Made by a program: the position numbers and the translations under genes. From Prinia subflava (lineage: Eukaryota; Chordata; Aves; Passeriformes; Cisticolidae), in assembly GCF_021018805.1 (NCBI RefSeq), contig NC_086250.1, positions 64,925,322-64,989,321 of the forward strand: a DNA stretch of 64,000 bases, in the 5' to 3' direction. The notes under the pieces are model-generated. The model saw nothing but the letters and a program-made list of their open reading frames with translations. It had not been told where the DNA came from and searched no databases. Shown here in pieces: positions 26,408-37,965 of the stretch (the first letter of the stretch is position 1; the number at the start of each line of letters is the position of its first letter).

Positions 26408-27770
26408 GTACATGGGGGGTCATGACCAAAGTCATCCTGGAGTCAGTTTAGAGGCAACAGTAGGTTAGAGGGGTTTTGTTTTTCCACTAAGTGTGATTTT
26501 TTGCATTTCTTAGCCAAAAAGAGTCTCATCACCTCATCGTTCCTAGGTAATTTCACTCTCCATTTCTTCTGCACCAAGCACACTGACATGGTTCCACATT
26601 GACAATGAAATGCAATTGAAACATCAATTTTATTCCAGAATATTCACACAAAGCACATTTTAAATTAATAGGCAATAACATTTATTTTAGAAATGTGATT
26701 CTTAAAGTTACATTATAATATGCAATCATGGAAAATTAAATCAGGCATTCGAATATTATAAAGTACTGAGAAATCATGGACTTATCCTTAAAATAATTAA
26801 TTGTTTGAAATACAGAAACATTTAAATATTTATTACCTACGTTTCTTTCATGCTTTCTGAATAATGTCTTTGAATCCCACCTTTTCATATTGTTTCAGTT
26901 CTATGATCCAAATCTTAATTTTCAAAATATATTAAAAAGTTAAATTAAAAAACTTTGATTCCATAATCTTACATTTTAAAACAGCAGATGGTGGTCCTAG
27001 GAACACTTATCAGAGGGTTCTCTGAGTTTCTCACAAACAAACAAACAAACAAAAAAATCGAGAGATATTCTATAAGTAATTCACTGGAATTTATTTTCAC
27101 TTATTTTTAGAAACAGACCAAAAGGTTCTCAAGACTGTTCTTACTGCTAACTGAGCATGAGAAATGGACTTTAATTCCCTTATGACTTATGAATTATTGG
27201 AGACTCTCTCCCCATAGCAACATTAATACATCTCAATTTGTGTCGCTACCTACCATCCATGTAGCCAGGTCTGTACTTTTTTTTTAAATTGCAAAGCTTA
27301 TTCCTTACCCTCGTAACTCAATTGTAACGAAAACTGAAGAAAACTAGATGATTGCAAAGTATCCCCAATTCACTACTTTAGATAAAATCTAACATTATTC
27401 TGCTTCAATGTAGTGTTTTCTTTGTAGTCATATTTTAACAAATGCTATCCATTGCTTTCCTTGAAAAAAATTTAAAAGCCAAGGACTGTTAGAAAAGAAA
27501 CAAGCCATTAAGATATAAGGATAAAAGGAAAGCTTTCCAAAGCCTTTTCTAAAGAAGTAAAAGCACAGTTAGAAAACTTACGGTCCCCTTCCTTTTTATT
27601 CTTGCACCTCATTAAATCTGCAAGGCACCCAAATCCTATATCCACCCTTCCTAGAAGCAAGATGTGTGCTACCAACCTACTTGGAAGATGGGTTTCAAAT
27701 ACTAAACTTTTCCAATGCAAAAGGTTTTGTTAAGGAAACTTCCCAGTTTGATTATTCATGATACTCTCTG
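26408..27770. other. Intergenic AT-rich DNA, no gene seen
   Basis: Unique AT-rich sequence with a short (ACAA)n near 27035-27052. No exon or transposon is recognised. Confidence 0.5.
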
Positions 27771-28077
27771 GCAATCACACTCCTAAGGACAGAGACTGCC
27801 ACTCTTGGGAATGAAGTCACTTCACAGTGGTGGCTCCAGTGACCCAACTGGCACCTGCTTGGCTCCCCACACACCCCTCTCACACAGTCAGAACAATTTC
27901 CTCACTGGTTCAACCACAGGGTTCCCAGAACAGTCTCAGATGATTTGCTCAATAAAGAATTTATTAACAGTGCTGTAGCACAGAAACAACTCAAGCTGGT
28001 GCCTCCAAGGATGGACCCCAAACAAAGGAACGCCAGGGCTTTTACATCCTTCAAGTCCAAGCAAGTCAAGGAAAGCA
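27771..28077. mobile_element. Possible LTR remnant next to a CR1
   Basis: The segment is less AT-rich than its surroundings and contains GATTTGCTCAATAAAGAATT..ATTAACAG and ACTCAAGCTGGTGCCTCC. These resemble the region around the poly(A) site of some avian LTRs. It stops where the CR1 begins. The assignment rests on memory of similar repeats and is weak. Confidence 0.35.
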
Positions 28078-28700
28078 GTGCCATGGAAAGGGCCCTGGGG
28101 GTCCTGGCTGATGGCAAATTGAACATGAGTCAGCAGTGCCCTGGCAGCCCTGGGGCCAGCCAGGCAAGGGACAGGATTGTCCTGCTCTGCTCTGGGGTGA
28201 CCTCACCTCGAGTCCTGATGAGATTTAGGCACCACAATATTTGACATTAATCTGTTACATCTTGTGCAAGGAAGGCCATGAAGACAGTGAAGGGTGTAAA
28301 GGTGAGGCCATAAGCTGAAGTGACTTGGTTTATTCAGCTGCAGAAGAGGAGACTGAAGGAGAGCTCATTGCAGTCTGCAGCTTCCTTGAGAGGGGCAGGC
28401 ACTGACCTCATCTCCCTGGTGACCACTGACAGGACCCGAGGGAGGGCCTGAAGTTGCATCAGGTGAGGTTTAGGTTGGATTTCAGGGGAAAATTCTTCAC
28501 CCAGAGGGTGACTGGGCACCAGAACAGACTTCTCAGAGAAGTGGTTACAGTCCCAAGCCTGACACTGTTCAGGAAGTGTTTGGGCAATGCTTTCAGGCAC
28601 ACTGTGTGAATACTGGGGCTCTCCTTTGCAGGGGCAGAAGCTGGACTTTGTGATCCCTGTGGGTCCCTCACAACTCAGGACATGCTGTAATTCTATAACA
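28078..28700 (+). mobile_element. CR1 LINE 3' fragment, sense
   Basis: CR1 landmarks appear in order: ATGGAAAGGGCCCTGGGGGT, ATGAGTCAGCAGTGCCCTGG, GGACAGGATTGTCCTGCTCT, AGACTTCTCAGAGAAGTGGT, CCAAGCCTGACACTGTTCAG, GGGTCCCTCACAACTCAGGA, and the end ATGCTGTAATTCTATAA. It parallels the copy at 10.4-11.3 kb, sharing the unusual CAGTGCCCTGGCAGCC and GGACAGGATTGTCCTGCTC-type blocks, so both probably belong to one subfamily. Confidence 0.88.
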
Positions 28701-31700
28701 TGAACAAATTCAGCTTCTTTGTGTCAAGCTGTCTGGCAGTGTGAAAATAAATGAATGCCAGACTATAACTGCTGCAAATAAAGTAAGCAGCAGGTAAACA
28801 CAGCACAATTTTACTATGTTTTTCATTTGGTTGATGAATCTTGTTCGTCCTTCTTTTAATTCTCAGTCTTTATTAAGCAAGGCCTAATTTTTATTGTACT
28901 TCTGTTTTCCTGCTAACCTTTACTTTTAATTTTGAAAGAAATAAGCAAAGCTAAAACACATTGTTATCCAGCTGGAGTGCAATTTTGTGTTGCTATGGGC
29001 AACAAAGCTCTGTTTACCTAATGGGTTGTTTTGCTACAAAGGGGAAAAATATCCCCTGGGGAGCAATAGAGATTATGTCCTCTACTGTCACATCTTATGA
29101 CTAACAGAGGCAGAGAAGCTTCCAGAGGTTTATGAGCTTCAGTTATCAGAAGGGGTTAATTTGTTCTCCATTCTCTTCTTTCCATCTTCCATTTCCTCAC
29201 AATGAGCATATACAAGTTTTTTCTTGTACTGCAGCATGTTTTATCACAATGCTGAGTTGTCACTGAAGGCTTTACTGACTGCTGTATTTTCCTATTATGC
29301 TGTTTCTCTAAGAAGGTTATTAATGAGAACAGAGGATGGCACAATATTAATTCATTATAACAATAGGAATGAGACACAGCACATTGTCTTCCCGTTGTCT
29401 TGAAAATGTGATGGGTAGAAGGAGGCCAAAAATAGCTTGAAATGTCCCATGACAATGTGCTGAGTGGAATGAGCAACGAGAAATCATACATTACACTTCA
29501 TACAGCTCTCAAAGCCAGCAGTGGCAGTGTTGTGAAGGGGTGACACCGACCCTTTGCTCTTAGGCTATGGTTGTGTGACTGAGTGTGACTTATAGCAACT
29601 TAGCAACTTACCTCTTCACAGCTGTGCTACCTTTCTGGCCTTTTTGACATGCCTTTCACTCTCATTTATGAAACAGGATGTGTTTAGGCTCTCTGGCAGC
29701 TGCTCAAACCAGCCTATTTAGCCCCACAAGTAGAAGGAATCAGAAGCAAGAACTGAGTCAGACCTGAAATTTCAACCATTGAGATTTCCTTTGCTTGGCT
29801 GTCATCAAAATCACAGCTAGTATCTTGTTTTATCTTTTGCTATCACTGAAATAGCAGCAGAGCTGTATCTACCAAGGGGCTTGCTGATATTTTTGTTACC
29901 CAGTATGTAAATCTAGGTCTCCACAGTCACTTGGCTTTGTAGCTCCAGTCTGCAGTCTGTGGTTGCAGGTTTCCAGCTATGCAGGTTGAGTGCAGAGCAG
30001 GAATGAAAAGGTACAGAAGCAGAAGTTACCTGACATGCCTGAAGGTTCTTTCAAACCAGGGAATTAGGGCACATACCTTAATGCAGAAGCATGGAAATCT
30101 GGTGTTATTCGATCTACAGTCTGTGTAACCCAGTAAAATAGGCTGGGGCTTTCTATAAACTGCTACATAACTTTAATTTTAAAATTTGCTTTTTTTAGTA
30201 TAGAAAAGTCTTTTTTTTTCCTATATTACTGTGCTTTCAATAAATTTTTGGAAGGTTTCTCACTTTTTAACATCACTACTCTTTTGCTCTGGATTTCACA
30301 GTACCTTGTTTTCTGAAGACTGTTAAAACTATCATCTGTTTATTTTTCACAGCAGTTGCATGACAGAATTCTCGTTATTTTTATTGTATTTATAATTGTT
30401 CATACTTCTCACACCGAGTTAATCATTAACTGGCTAGTACAGAGTACAGAATGGAGGAAATCAATATTAAATCAGAGGAGTAAAATAACCTGGGTAGCTC
30501 ACAAAACCTGCAAAGGAAAGCAAGCACTCAGATGACATGATGATTAATGCAGTTTAATAGCACAGAAAGAGGGCATGGCTTATAGCTCCTTGCCCCACAC
30601 TGCAGTTTGCAAGGTTAGAATGCTGTGGCTTTGCCTCCTGAAATGGGAGCACACTGCTGCTGCAGAGGATGGTGTACTCGGTGCTAGTCTGAAAGAAATG
30701 CTTGGCAGTTGTTACTGAATTGTTACTGAAAACCAACAGCTCCTCCAACCTCCTCTAAGCCCATAAAATCCTTGGTAATTTCTGCCCTGTGTGTATTGTC
30801 AGACCAGACCAGCTCCTAAAATACATCCAGGCAGTTGGGATTATGTTGATGTTACACTTGGCCTCACACTCAAGAAACTGAAAGCACAAATAATCCAGGT
30901 TTGCACAAGAAAAATAATATCTCTTTGTCTTTTGTCCCAAAATGAAGGACTGCATTTAGTACCCCTACCAGCAGGCTACAGGAATGCTGGAGCATCTCCA
31001 TATTTTCCCAGTATTAGAAGAATTCACAAACTAGATGTATGTAGGAAAAAAGTAGACTGGACTATATCATCAATTGAAAATGTCCTCCTGTTCTATAACC
31101 AAAAATACAGCAATTCACACTTACACACATCTCTCTGTCCCAAAAGCTCAAACACAAACATATGCTGTCATAATAAAATCAAAACTATTTAAAAACCTTA
31201 GATGCTCAAGTGTCAGCAGTGTCAGAGTGCATGAAAAGAAGTTATTTTTTAAAAGTTTATCCGATTTTCACGATGGAAGAAAGTAATTAGAGAAGGATAA
31301 AAGTTTTCGGCAAAATCAGTATGCATAACCAAGCCCTTCCCATAGGGCTATCGCCTGTGACAAATTTTGCATCAGAGGTTTCAAGCTACTTTTTAGCAAC
31401 TTTGCAGCAATTTTAGCAACTTTTGTGACTATAGATAAAGCAAGAAAGATCATAGCCCTTCAGATTTTCAAGAGTACCTCTTAGAGGTTGTCACTACTGC
31501 TTAAAATACAGTGCTCTAAACATGGATATTCCAGTAACAGAAGTGGTTTCCTCTTACAGAAAATTGCACTCCTTGATTTTCAAGATTGGATTGAGAAGGT
31601 CCTCTTTTGAGGAGAAGGTAACAGTATTGTTTAAGTGCTTTGATCTTTTAAAACATAGACAAAAGAGTGCTTTCTTTTTTTCTGTTAACATTACATGTGG

Positions 31701-32620
31701 ACCTCTACAGTAGTGAAACATAAGATTGTCCATAAATATTCCAGCAATATCAGACTGTGCTAGGCATTTTGGACATCTGTTTTGCAGTAATCTGCATTTG
31801 TGTCATGATATCAGCAACACTATTCTAACAAATACTGACCTTAAACTTTTCAGATGCCACAGAACAAGAAAAGGTAATTGCACATATCAGATAATAACTA
31901 TCAGGAGTGATGTGGTGGCTTGTTTGCTCTTTTCTAAAGTATGAATTTTATTGTCTCTTATCTCAGAAGTACCAAAATGGCTTAGTCTAGATCTGTTCAC
32001 TTTCAGTGAGCCTCTGAAGTGTGTGCAGCCAGGATGCTGCTGCCCACTGCCAAGTGCAGCAGATACAGATTTCAGCTCTCCAAGGGCTCTTTGCCAACAC
32101 AGAGAGGAGTTGTATTTTCTTTAGTCCTACCTCACAGTCCTACCAACTCCACGTGTTTTATGTATGTAAAAAAGTATGGAACTCTTTTATATAGGTCCTC
32201 ACTGCAGAGCACGATTCTTCAGGATGTGACACTTTTATTCTAAGGCTTTTGCATAGAAGGAATTTTAAGTTATTTCCCTTCATGCATTAAATATGAGACT
32301 TGTGATTCTTGCTTCACAAAAATCCGAGACACTCACGGAAGTTTTGACAATTCAGCTGTGTAATGTCTGTTCCTTATGTTTCTGTGAGTGCTTCTTACAC
32401 CTTTAGCTCTGAGGATGACTCACCACCCGAACACAGCTGGAGTGAGAAAAACGGTTACAGCCAGGGGACAAAAAAAAGAATTAAAAATCAGCTTTTCATC
32501 CTGCCCAGCTGCAGGGCTGTTCTGTGCTCACATGGTATGCACAGCTCCTTGACAGGGCTTTTAATGTGGCGTGTGGCTGTGGTGGACATAACAGATCTTG
32601 ACACGCTGTCACGTTAGAGG
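28701..32620. other. Intergenic DNA, no gene seen
   Basis: Unique sequence. The longest open frame (+, 30791-31192, 133 codons) has no signal peptide, domain or splice context that I can recognise and is probably a chance ORF. A 111-codon minus frame at 29156-29491 is likewise unremarkable. Confidence 0.5.
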
Positions 32621-33122
32621 CAGTGCCCTGTATAACAAGGTCTGTGTCAGGGACCTGAGTGCAGACACTGCCTCTCCAGAAGTCTGGCCAGTGATGTTGG
32701 AGGTCAGCTCTGATATGGAGGATGTAAACTTGCTGCCTGGTTTGAAAACTAGGTCTGTTGGCCCTTTCCTTAGGAACTGTTTTAAGTTCAGAATCTCTCC
32801 TGGTCCTTGCCTGAGTTACACTTCAAACGTGCCTTGGATCTGCTGAGCTTGACCCTAGTCCTCAGAGCTGACTTCCCAGACAAGTCTGGGTCTTGTTTTG
32901 TTGCCGTGGCCTTCTCTGGGCTCTGGGCTGAGCACAGCTGCCATGCCCAGCTGTGTCACTGACCCCACTGAGGGCAGGGGACTGGTCTTGCTGGTGAGGC
33001 CCCTGCCCTGCAGACAGAGGGAGCACATCCCCACCCCTTGCTGCTGCCCTCCAGTCTGCTCCTTCCCACATGCTGCTCAAAGCTGCAAGAAAAAAAAAGA
33101 AAAAAAAAGAAAAAAAAAAAAA
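32621..33122 (+). other. GC-richer segment ending in an interrupted A tail (retroposon-like)
   Basis: About 460 bases of mixed to GC-rich sequence end at 33089-33122 in an A-rich tail of the form A8-9 G A8 G A12, then AT-rich unique DNA. The body-plus-tail shape resembles a retroposed transcript. I do not recognise the body as CR1 or a known avian SINE, no target-site duplication is evident, and no continuous reading frame runs through it. A simple A-rich repeat beside a GC-rich patch is an equally good explanation. Confidence 0.35.
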
Positions 33123-36100
33123 TTATAAATTAAATCCTGAACCATCTGTACTCGAGATAACAGAGATAATAAGGGCTGAGATCCCACAGTTCAATGCTAT
33201 TTAATTTAGATGGCAAATAACTACATAAAAATTTTAAATACTCTCCCATGCTGACTTCTTAGCTAATGCTCAGAGGTCATGGAGCATGTTTGAGATAAAG
33301 TGATGCTTTCTGGAATACATCTCCAAATTATCAGGAACAGCTAAAAATGTTATATATATATTTAAGCTTTTCAGTAAATCTTTTTTTCAGTAAGACTTTG
33401 ACTTTTCCTCTGTATCTTTAAAGTAATAATGACATATCAGAAGTCTTGTAATGAAGTGATAAAATGAATACTTTGAAGCTTTTCCAAATCAACACTGACT
33501 TAGAAGGTGAATACTGAATTTCTCATCCAAATCTGATCCAAGTTTTCTCCCCACAAAAAAATCAGAAGGAAAATTAAGATGAGCAGTGCACATATACAAA
33601 TATTAAATTTTCCCTAATAAAAGCACTCATATATTTTAAATATTTATTAGTGCTATTTTTAATGTAAAATCTAGCATTTGTATATAAAAGTCAGGACTTG
33701 TATAATTGATTGTGTTATAACTATTTGTCCTATCCTGAACTTGATTCTGAGGATCAGAATGTTTGCCAAGATCAAAGAGAGGACTTCTCCTCTCCTCTGA
33801 CTGTAGAAGAAAATTATGGAAAATAAATCTCTGGCTGTCAGATGGTTATTTCAGGTTCATCTAGATTCTCCACAGACTTTTTGAATTATTCTCACAACTT
33901 TTGTGTTAACATTTATATTATATTTTTGCTGTTATTATTTAACTACTATTATTATTAGCAATTGAATACAACTCACAGTGGAAAAATTGCAGTCACATCA
34001 ATTTGAAAAATCAGTGGTTTAAAATCTATTCTGAAAGGCATCTCAGGAGAGATAGACAGTTGCACTAGATCATGTATTATACACAAAAAAATTAATTAAA
34101 AAAATTAAAATCCAACAACAAATTCCAAAAAAAGGAAACATCATAAATATTTATATTATTAGCTTTAATTTGATCCTTTCATGTATAAATATTGTACAAT
34201 ATGAAACAACAAAAAAAAATCATAGCTCTTCCAATAGGATTTTTCCCTTATTGAAGGCACCAAATGAACAATTAATTATCCAATATTTTGCTTGTACTGG
34301 TTATGCTTTACTACAGTACCATTGTTGTATTATGTGAACACTTCTCCGAGAACAAATTTTTTCATTTCTTTAGTAATCTGGTATCTGAGTGTATAATTAA
34401 TGCTAAATGATTCATTTCACAATGACTTGCTCCCAAAGGTAAATGGATTGTTACACTGGTCAAGAAATCCCCATAGATTCCATTTTTATGATTATAAGAA
34501 AATGTCTCAAACACTGGGGAGCTGATGATCTGGCAAGTACATCTTAGTTCAAGGGTCAGAAAAAGCATCTGTAAAGCACAGAATAGCTTCCCCCATTTTT
34601 CTAGATGTCAGACAGCTCTTCTCCATCACTCACCCAGGGAAATTACTATCTCATAGCTAAAGGGACCAATCTGGTCATTAGTATAATGAGGAATGTCAGC
34701 ACAGCTTCTTAACTTGTCTTTTTTCATCATTATTTTTTATTTTTGTCTACCTTGACCTGGATTGAGAAGCTCCAAACACTTTTTTGGCAAAAATCCTCTG
34801 GCCCAGTTAAGCTCATCCAGGCACAGAAATAAGTGAACTGAGAAATAAGTTTGTCACTATGATCAGTGGTGCAGTGATTTCCAATTCCAGGATTAAGTAT
34901 TCCTCCCTGCAGTTCGTGTGGAGGGAATAGAGACTCTGTCTGACAAGGAGTTTGGCGTTTTCAGGAACTCAGGCTAAGGTGGATTCTCTTCTAATTGCCA
35001 AGAGAGATGGCAATGAATATTTATGCTTTATTGGAACATTACTGGACGATTTCAAAAGGAATTATCTTTTCTCTGACCAAAAGATTTGCTGGAACAAGAG
35101 CCCTGAACAGAGCATTATACCCCAAAAAGGTGTACCTCTGTGCCTCAGACAGGCTACATTTTCCTTCCATTTTTATTTTTTTCTCTCTGTAACAGATGGA
35201 TTTAACTTTTTGCCTTCCCACAAGAGTACCTTCATTTGGATACTTGAATTTGGACAACTTCCAGGCCTGAGATTCAAGTACTCCTCCTTTTGAATGGTAA
35301 AGAGGCAAAGGAAGAAGAGGAGTGGTAAAGGCAGCATCGTTTTATGATCCACAGGCTCTTTGAGAGAGGATCAGAGGGTGGTCAGATGTTCTGCAGAACA
35401 TTCATGCCACAGTTCCTCATCCTCATGGACTCACACATGGAGTGGAAGAGTTTTTCTGCATTCAGGGCATCTGTGGTCTTCATTTCCAGTGACATCCTTG
35501 CAAATGGATATCAACATTCCCACTCCTGAATAACAACTCTACGCAGCTGTGCCTCAGCAGCTGCACACGATGGATCACTGCACACCTGTAGCCCCCAGCC
35601 AGGTTTGGAATAGATATCCTCCTTCCACCTTCATTCTGAGCAAAGGCAGCAACACCACTCTGCTGCTTTGCACTCGTTCATTGCCAAGCTTCTAGGGTTC
35701 TTGCTAGCTTCTGGTGTTCGATAGCAGACCTAAAATAAATTTTTAAAACACTGCCAGGACATTGATCATGGTGGAGCTTCTTTCAGTAGCTTCCAAGATA
35801 GTCTGAAAAAATGGAATGGTGTATAGACTAACACAATATTTTACATGCAATTCATAATTTTCAATGTACAGGGTGCTGGGTTTTTTTTAATTAAAAGGAA
35901 AATTAAATCACCATTAATCACAGTCTCCTCCACACAGAAGATATAACCTAATGCATATTTTCCACAGAACAATAAAAACTCCTGACAGTTCTGTTCATTG
36001 GTTTGCTTTTTGTTTAATGGTAGAGAAGAGCAATATATATTTTGGAGTTATCCATAAGAAAGAATGTCTTTTTTCTAGACATACTGCAGAAATTTATTAG

Positions 36101-36305
36101 GGCCTCTCTCTACAAATACATATCTATTAAAATATTTTATATAATCTATATAAAATATATGTATACATCTATTTATGTATTTCTACACATAATAATACGT
36201 TTTTGTAGATATTTTCCTTGTAAAATCTTCCTCAAATGGTTACTTACACATAATGTCTGTGTTGCAATACTAATAATGGGAGAAAGGAATAGAGCCTAAT
36301 AAAAA
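33123..36305. other. Intergenic AT-rich DNA, no gene seen
   Basis: The first 1.5 kb is especially AT-rich. A 113-codon plus frame at 34952-35293 has no recognised domain. The sequence near 36100-36180 is an ATATA/TATAT-rich stretch with local palindromes. No transposon is recognised. Confidence 0.5.
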
Positions 36306-36307
36306 CA

Positions 36308-36668
36308 AGTGCTGCACAATACAATTGCTCACCATGCACTGACCAATGTCCAGCCTGGCCCCAAGCAGCTCCTGCCCAACTCCCCCAGTTTCTGTACTGG
36401 TTTGATGCTCATAGTGTGGAACATCCCTTTGGTCAGCTCAGTTCAGCTTTCCTGGCTGTGCTTCCCCCTCAGATCCTTGTGCACCTCACTGGCAGAGCCT
36501 GGGAAACTGAAGAACCCTGGCTTTAGAGTAAATGTTTATCAGCAACAACTAAAACATCGCTGTTAGCAACATCAGTTAGCAACAATATTCTCAGTCTGAA
36601 TCCAAAACACAGCACTGCACCAGTTAGCAGGCAGAAAATGAACTCTGTCCAAGCCAAACCCACAATAG
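36308..36668 (-). mobile_element. Avian LTR fragment, antisense, related to the 25.5 kb element
   Basis: Read on the minus strand this carries the same 5' module as the element at 25492: AAACCCA..GGCTTGGACAGAGTTCATTT, ATTTGTGCTGA-like and GTTGCTGATAA-like blocks, then AGCTGAACTGAGCTGACCAA with AGGGATGTTCCA. Past that module it instead has ACTGGGGGAGTTGGGCAGGA..GGTGAGCAATTGTATTGTGC, a different 3' end from the 25.5 kb copy. It is a truncated solo LTR, old and diverged. The 85-codon plus-strand frame over it is a repeat translation. Confidence 0.75.
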
Positions 36669-37500
36669 AATGTCAGTCCCTCCCCTTTCCTCTTTCATGG
36701 TTCTGGCTGCTTCAGTGCTAAAAGCTCAAGAGCACAGTATTTTATATTAGGGAAATACTTAGTTTTAAAGCCCCCAATTTACATTTAAAAATGTAAGACT
36801 ACAGACTTCATTTTGTTCACTTATCTTCCCAACATCTCTTTCCTTGGAGTACTGTACTGAAAAGCAAAAGGTTCTACTTTGTTTAGTACATGAAATTTGG
36901 TCTTCTGGTAACTTCAGAGTTTAAAAAAAGGCACAAATTTCAATTTTCAGAGCATTAATTTTGTTTTTTAACTTCCAGAAGATGAGAAAGCAAAATGAGG
37001 AGTTTTTGTACTTGTCTTTTCTTTTTTACCAAGCAATACCTTCTGGAAATGAGCTTATCAATTATGATTGGTAGACAGGTGCTTTTAGCTTGCATGGCCA
37101 TTGTTACTTCCCTGACAAATCTTGGTCCAGCATTCTGTTTACTACAGTGTTAAATTTAAGAGGTGACAATTTTGAAAACTCAAATTGTGATGTGTAGAGA
37201 TTAAAACAGATATTTTCCCTTTTTTCCTTTTCCTAAATGATAAATAATAATGTTTGGCATGTCTCGTTATACTGTTCACCACATAAGAATTGTTTTCACA
37301 AAGACTTTGCAGACTTCTGCATTCCTTCTGGTAAATCAGGTTGGTTTCATTAGCTTTGGTTAACTCATTGCTTTCGTAAATTACACAACAAATGGCAATT
37401 CACCAGTTACATTGTTATATCTCTTAGGGTTTTTTGGGGGACACCAACCAATCCTGGAAAATTGCACCCATATCTTCCAAAATCTCAAAAAAAGAAGTGG
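36669..37500. other. Intergenic DNA, no gene seen
   Basis: Unique AT-rich sequence between an LTR fragment and a CR1. No gene recognised. Confidence 0.5.
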
Positions 37501-37792
37501 AAAGAGATACTGATGTCTGGTCCCTGGTATCCAGGAATAGAACACATGGGAATGGTTCAAAGCTACATCAAGAGAAATTCAGGGTTGACATTTGGAAGCA
37601 TTTACAGAGTGAGTGATCAAAGACTGGAACAGGCTTCCTAGAGCAGTGGTCCACGAGTGGTCAAGTCCTCAAGCTTGTCAGTGTTTAAGAGTCAATGGAC
37701 AATGTCCCTAATAACACACTTCAAATTTTGGTCAGTCCTGAACTGGTTAGACTGCTGGAAACATGATTGCTGTAGATCCCTTTCAACTGAAA
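37501..37792 (+). mobile_element. CR1 LINE 3' end, sense, running into its own tail repeat
   Basis: CR1 3' landmarks are clear: GGGAATGGTTCAAAGCTACA, GTTGACATTTGGAAGCATTT, GATCAAAGACTGGAACAGGC, TTCCTAGAGCAGTGGTC, AAGCTTGTCAGTGTTTAAGA, TTTTGGTCAGTCCTGAACTG, and GTAGATCCCTTTCAACTGAA. The next bases, ATATTCTATTC, are this subfamily's terminal repeat, and they pass without a break into the expanded microsatellite that follows. Confidence 0.9.
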
Positions 37793-37965
37793 TATTCTAT
37801 TCTATTCTATTCTATTCTATTCTATTCTATTCTATTCTATTCTATTCTATTCTATTCTATTCTATTCTATTCTATTCTATTCTATTCTATTCTATTCTAT
37901 TCTATTCTATTCTATTCCATTCCATTCCATTCCATTCCATTCCATTCCATTCCATTCCATTCCAT
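37793..37965 (+). repeat. Compound pentanucleotide (TATTC)25(CATTC)9
   Basis: By direct count there are 25 uninterrupted TATTC units (37793-37917), then nine CATTC units (37918-37962) and a partial CAT. The switch is a single clean T-to-C change in phase, with no mixed units. The tract sits exactly at the 3' tail of a sense CR1, which naturally ends in this motif. The 108- and 77-codon frames across it are translations of the repeat. Confidence 0.97.

Noticed and set aside
30791..31192. 133-codon plus-strand ORF
   Set aside because: No signal peptide, domain, splice context or similarity I recognise; length is compatible with chance in 64 kb.
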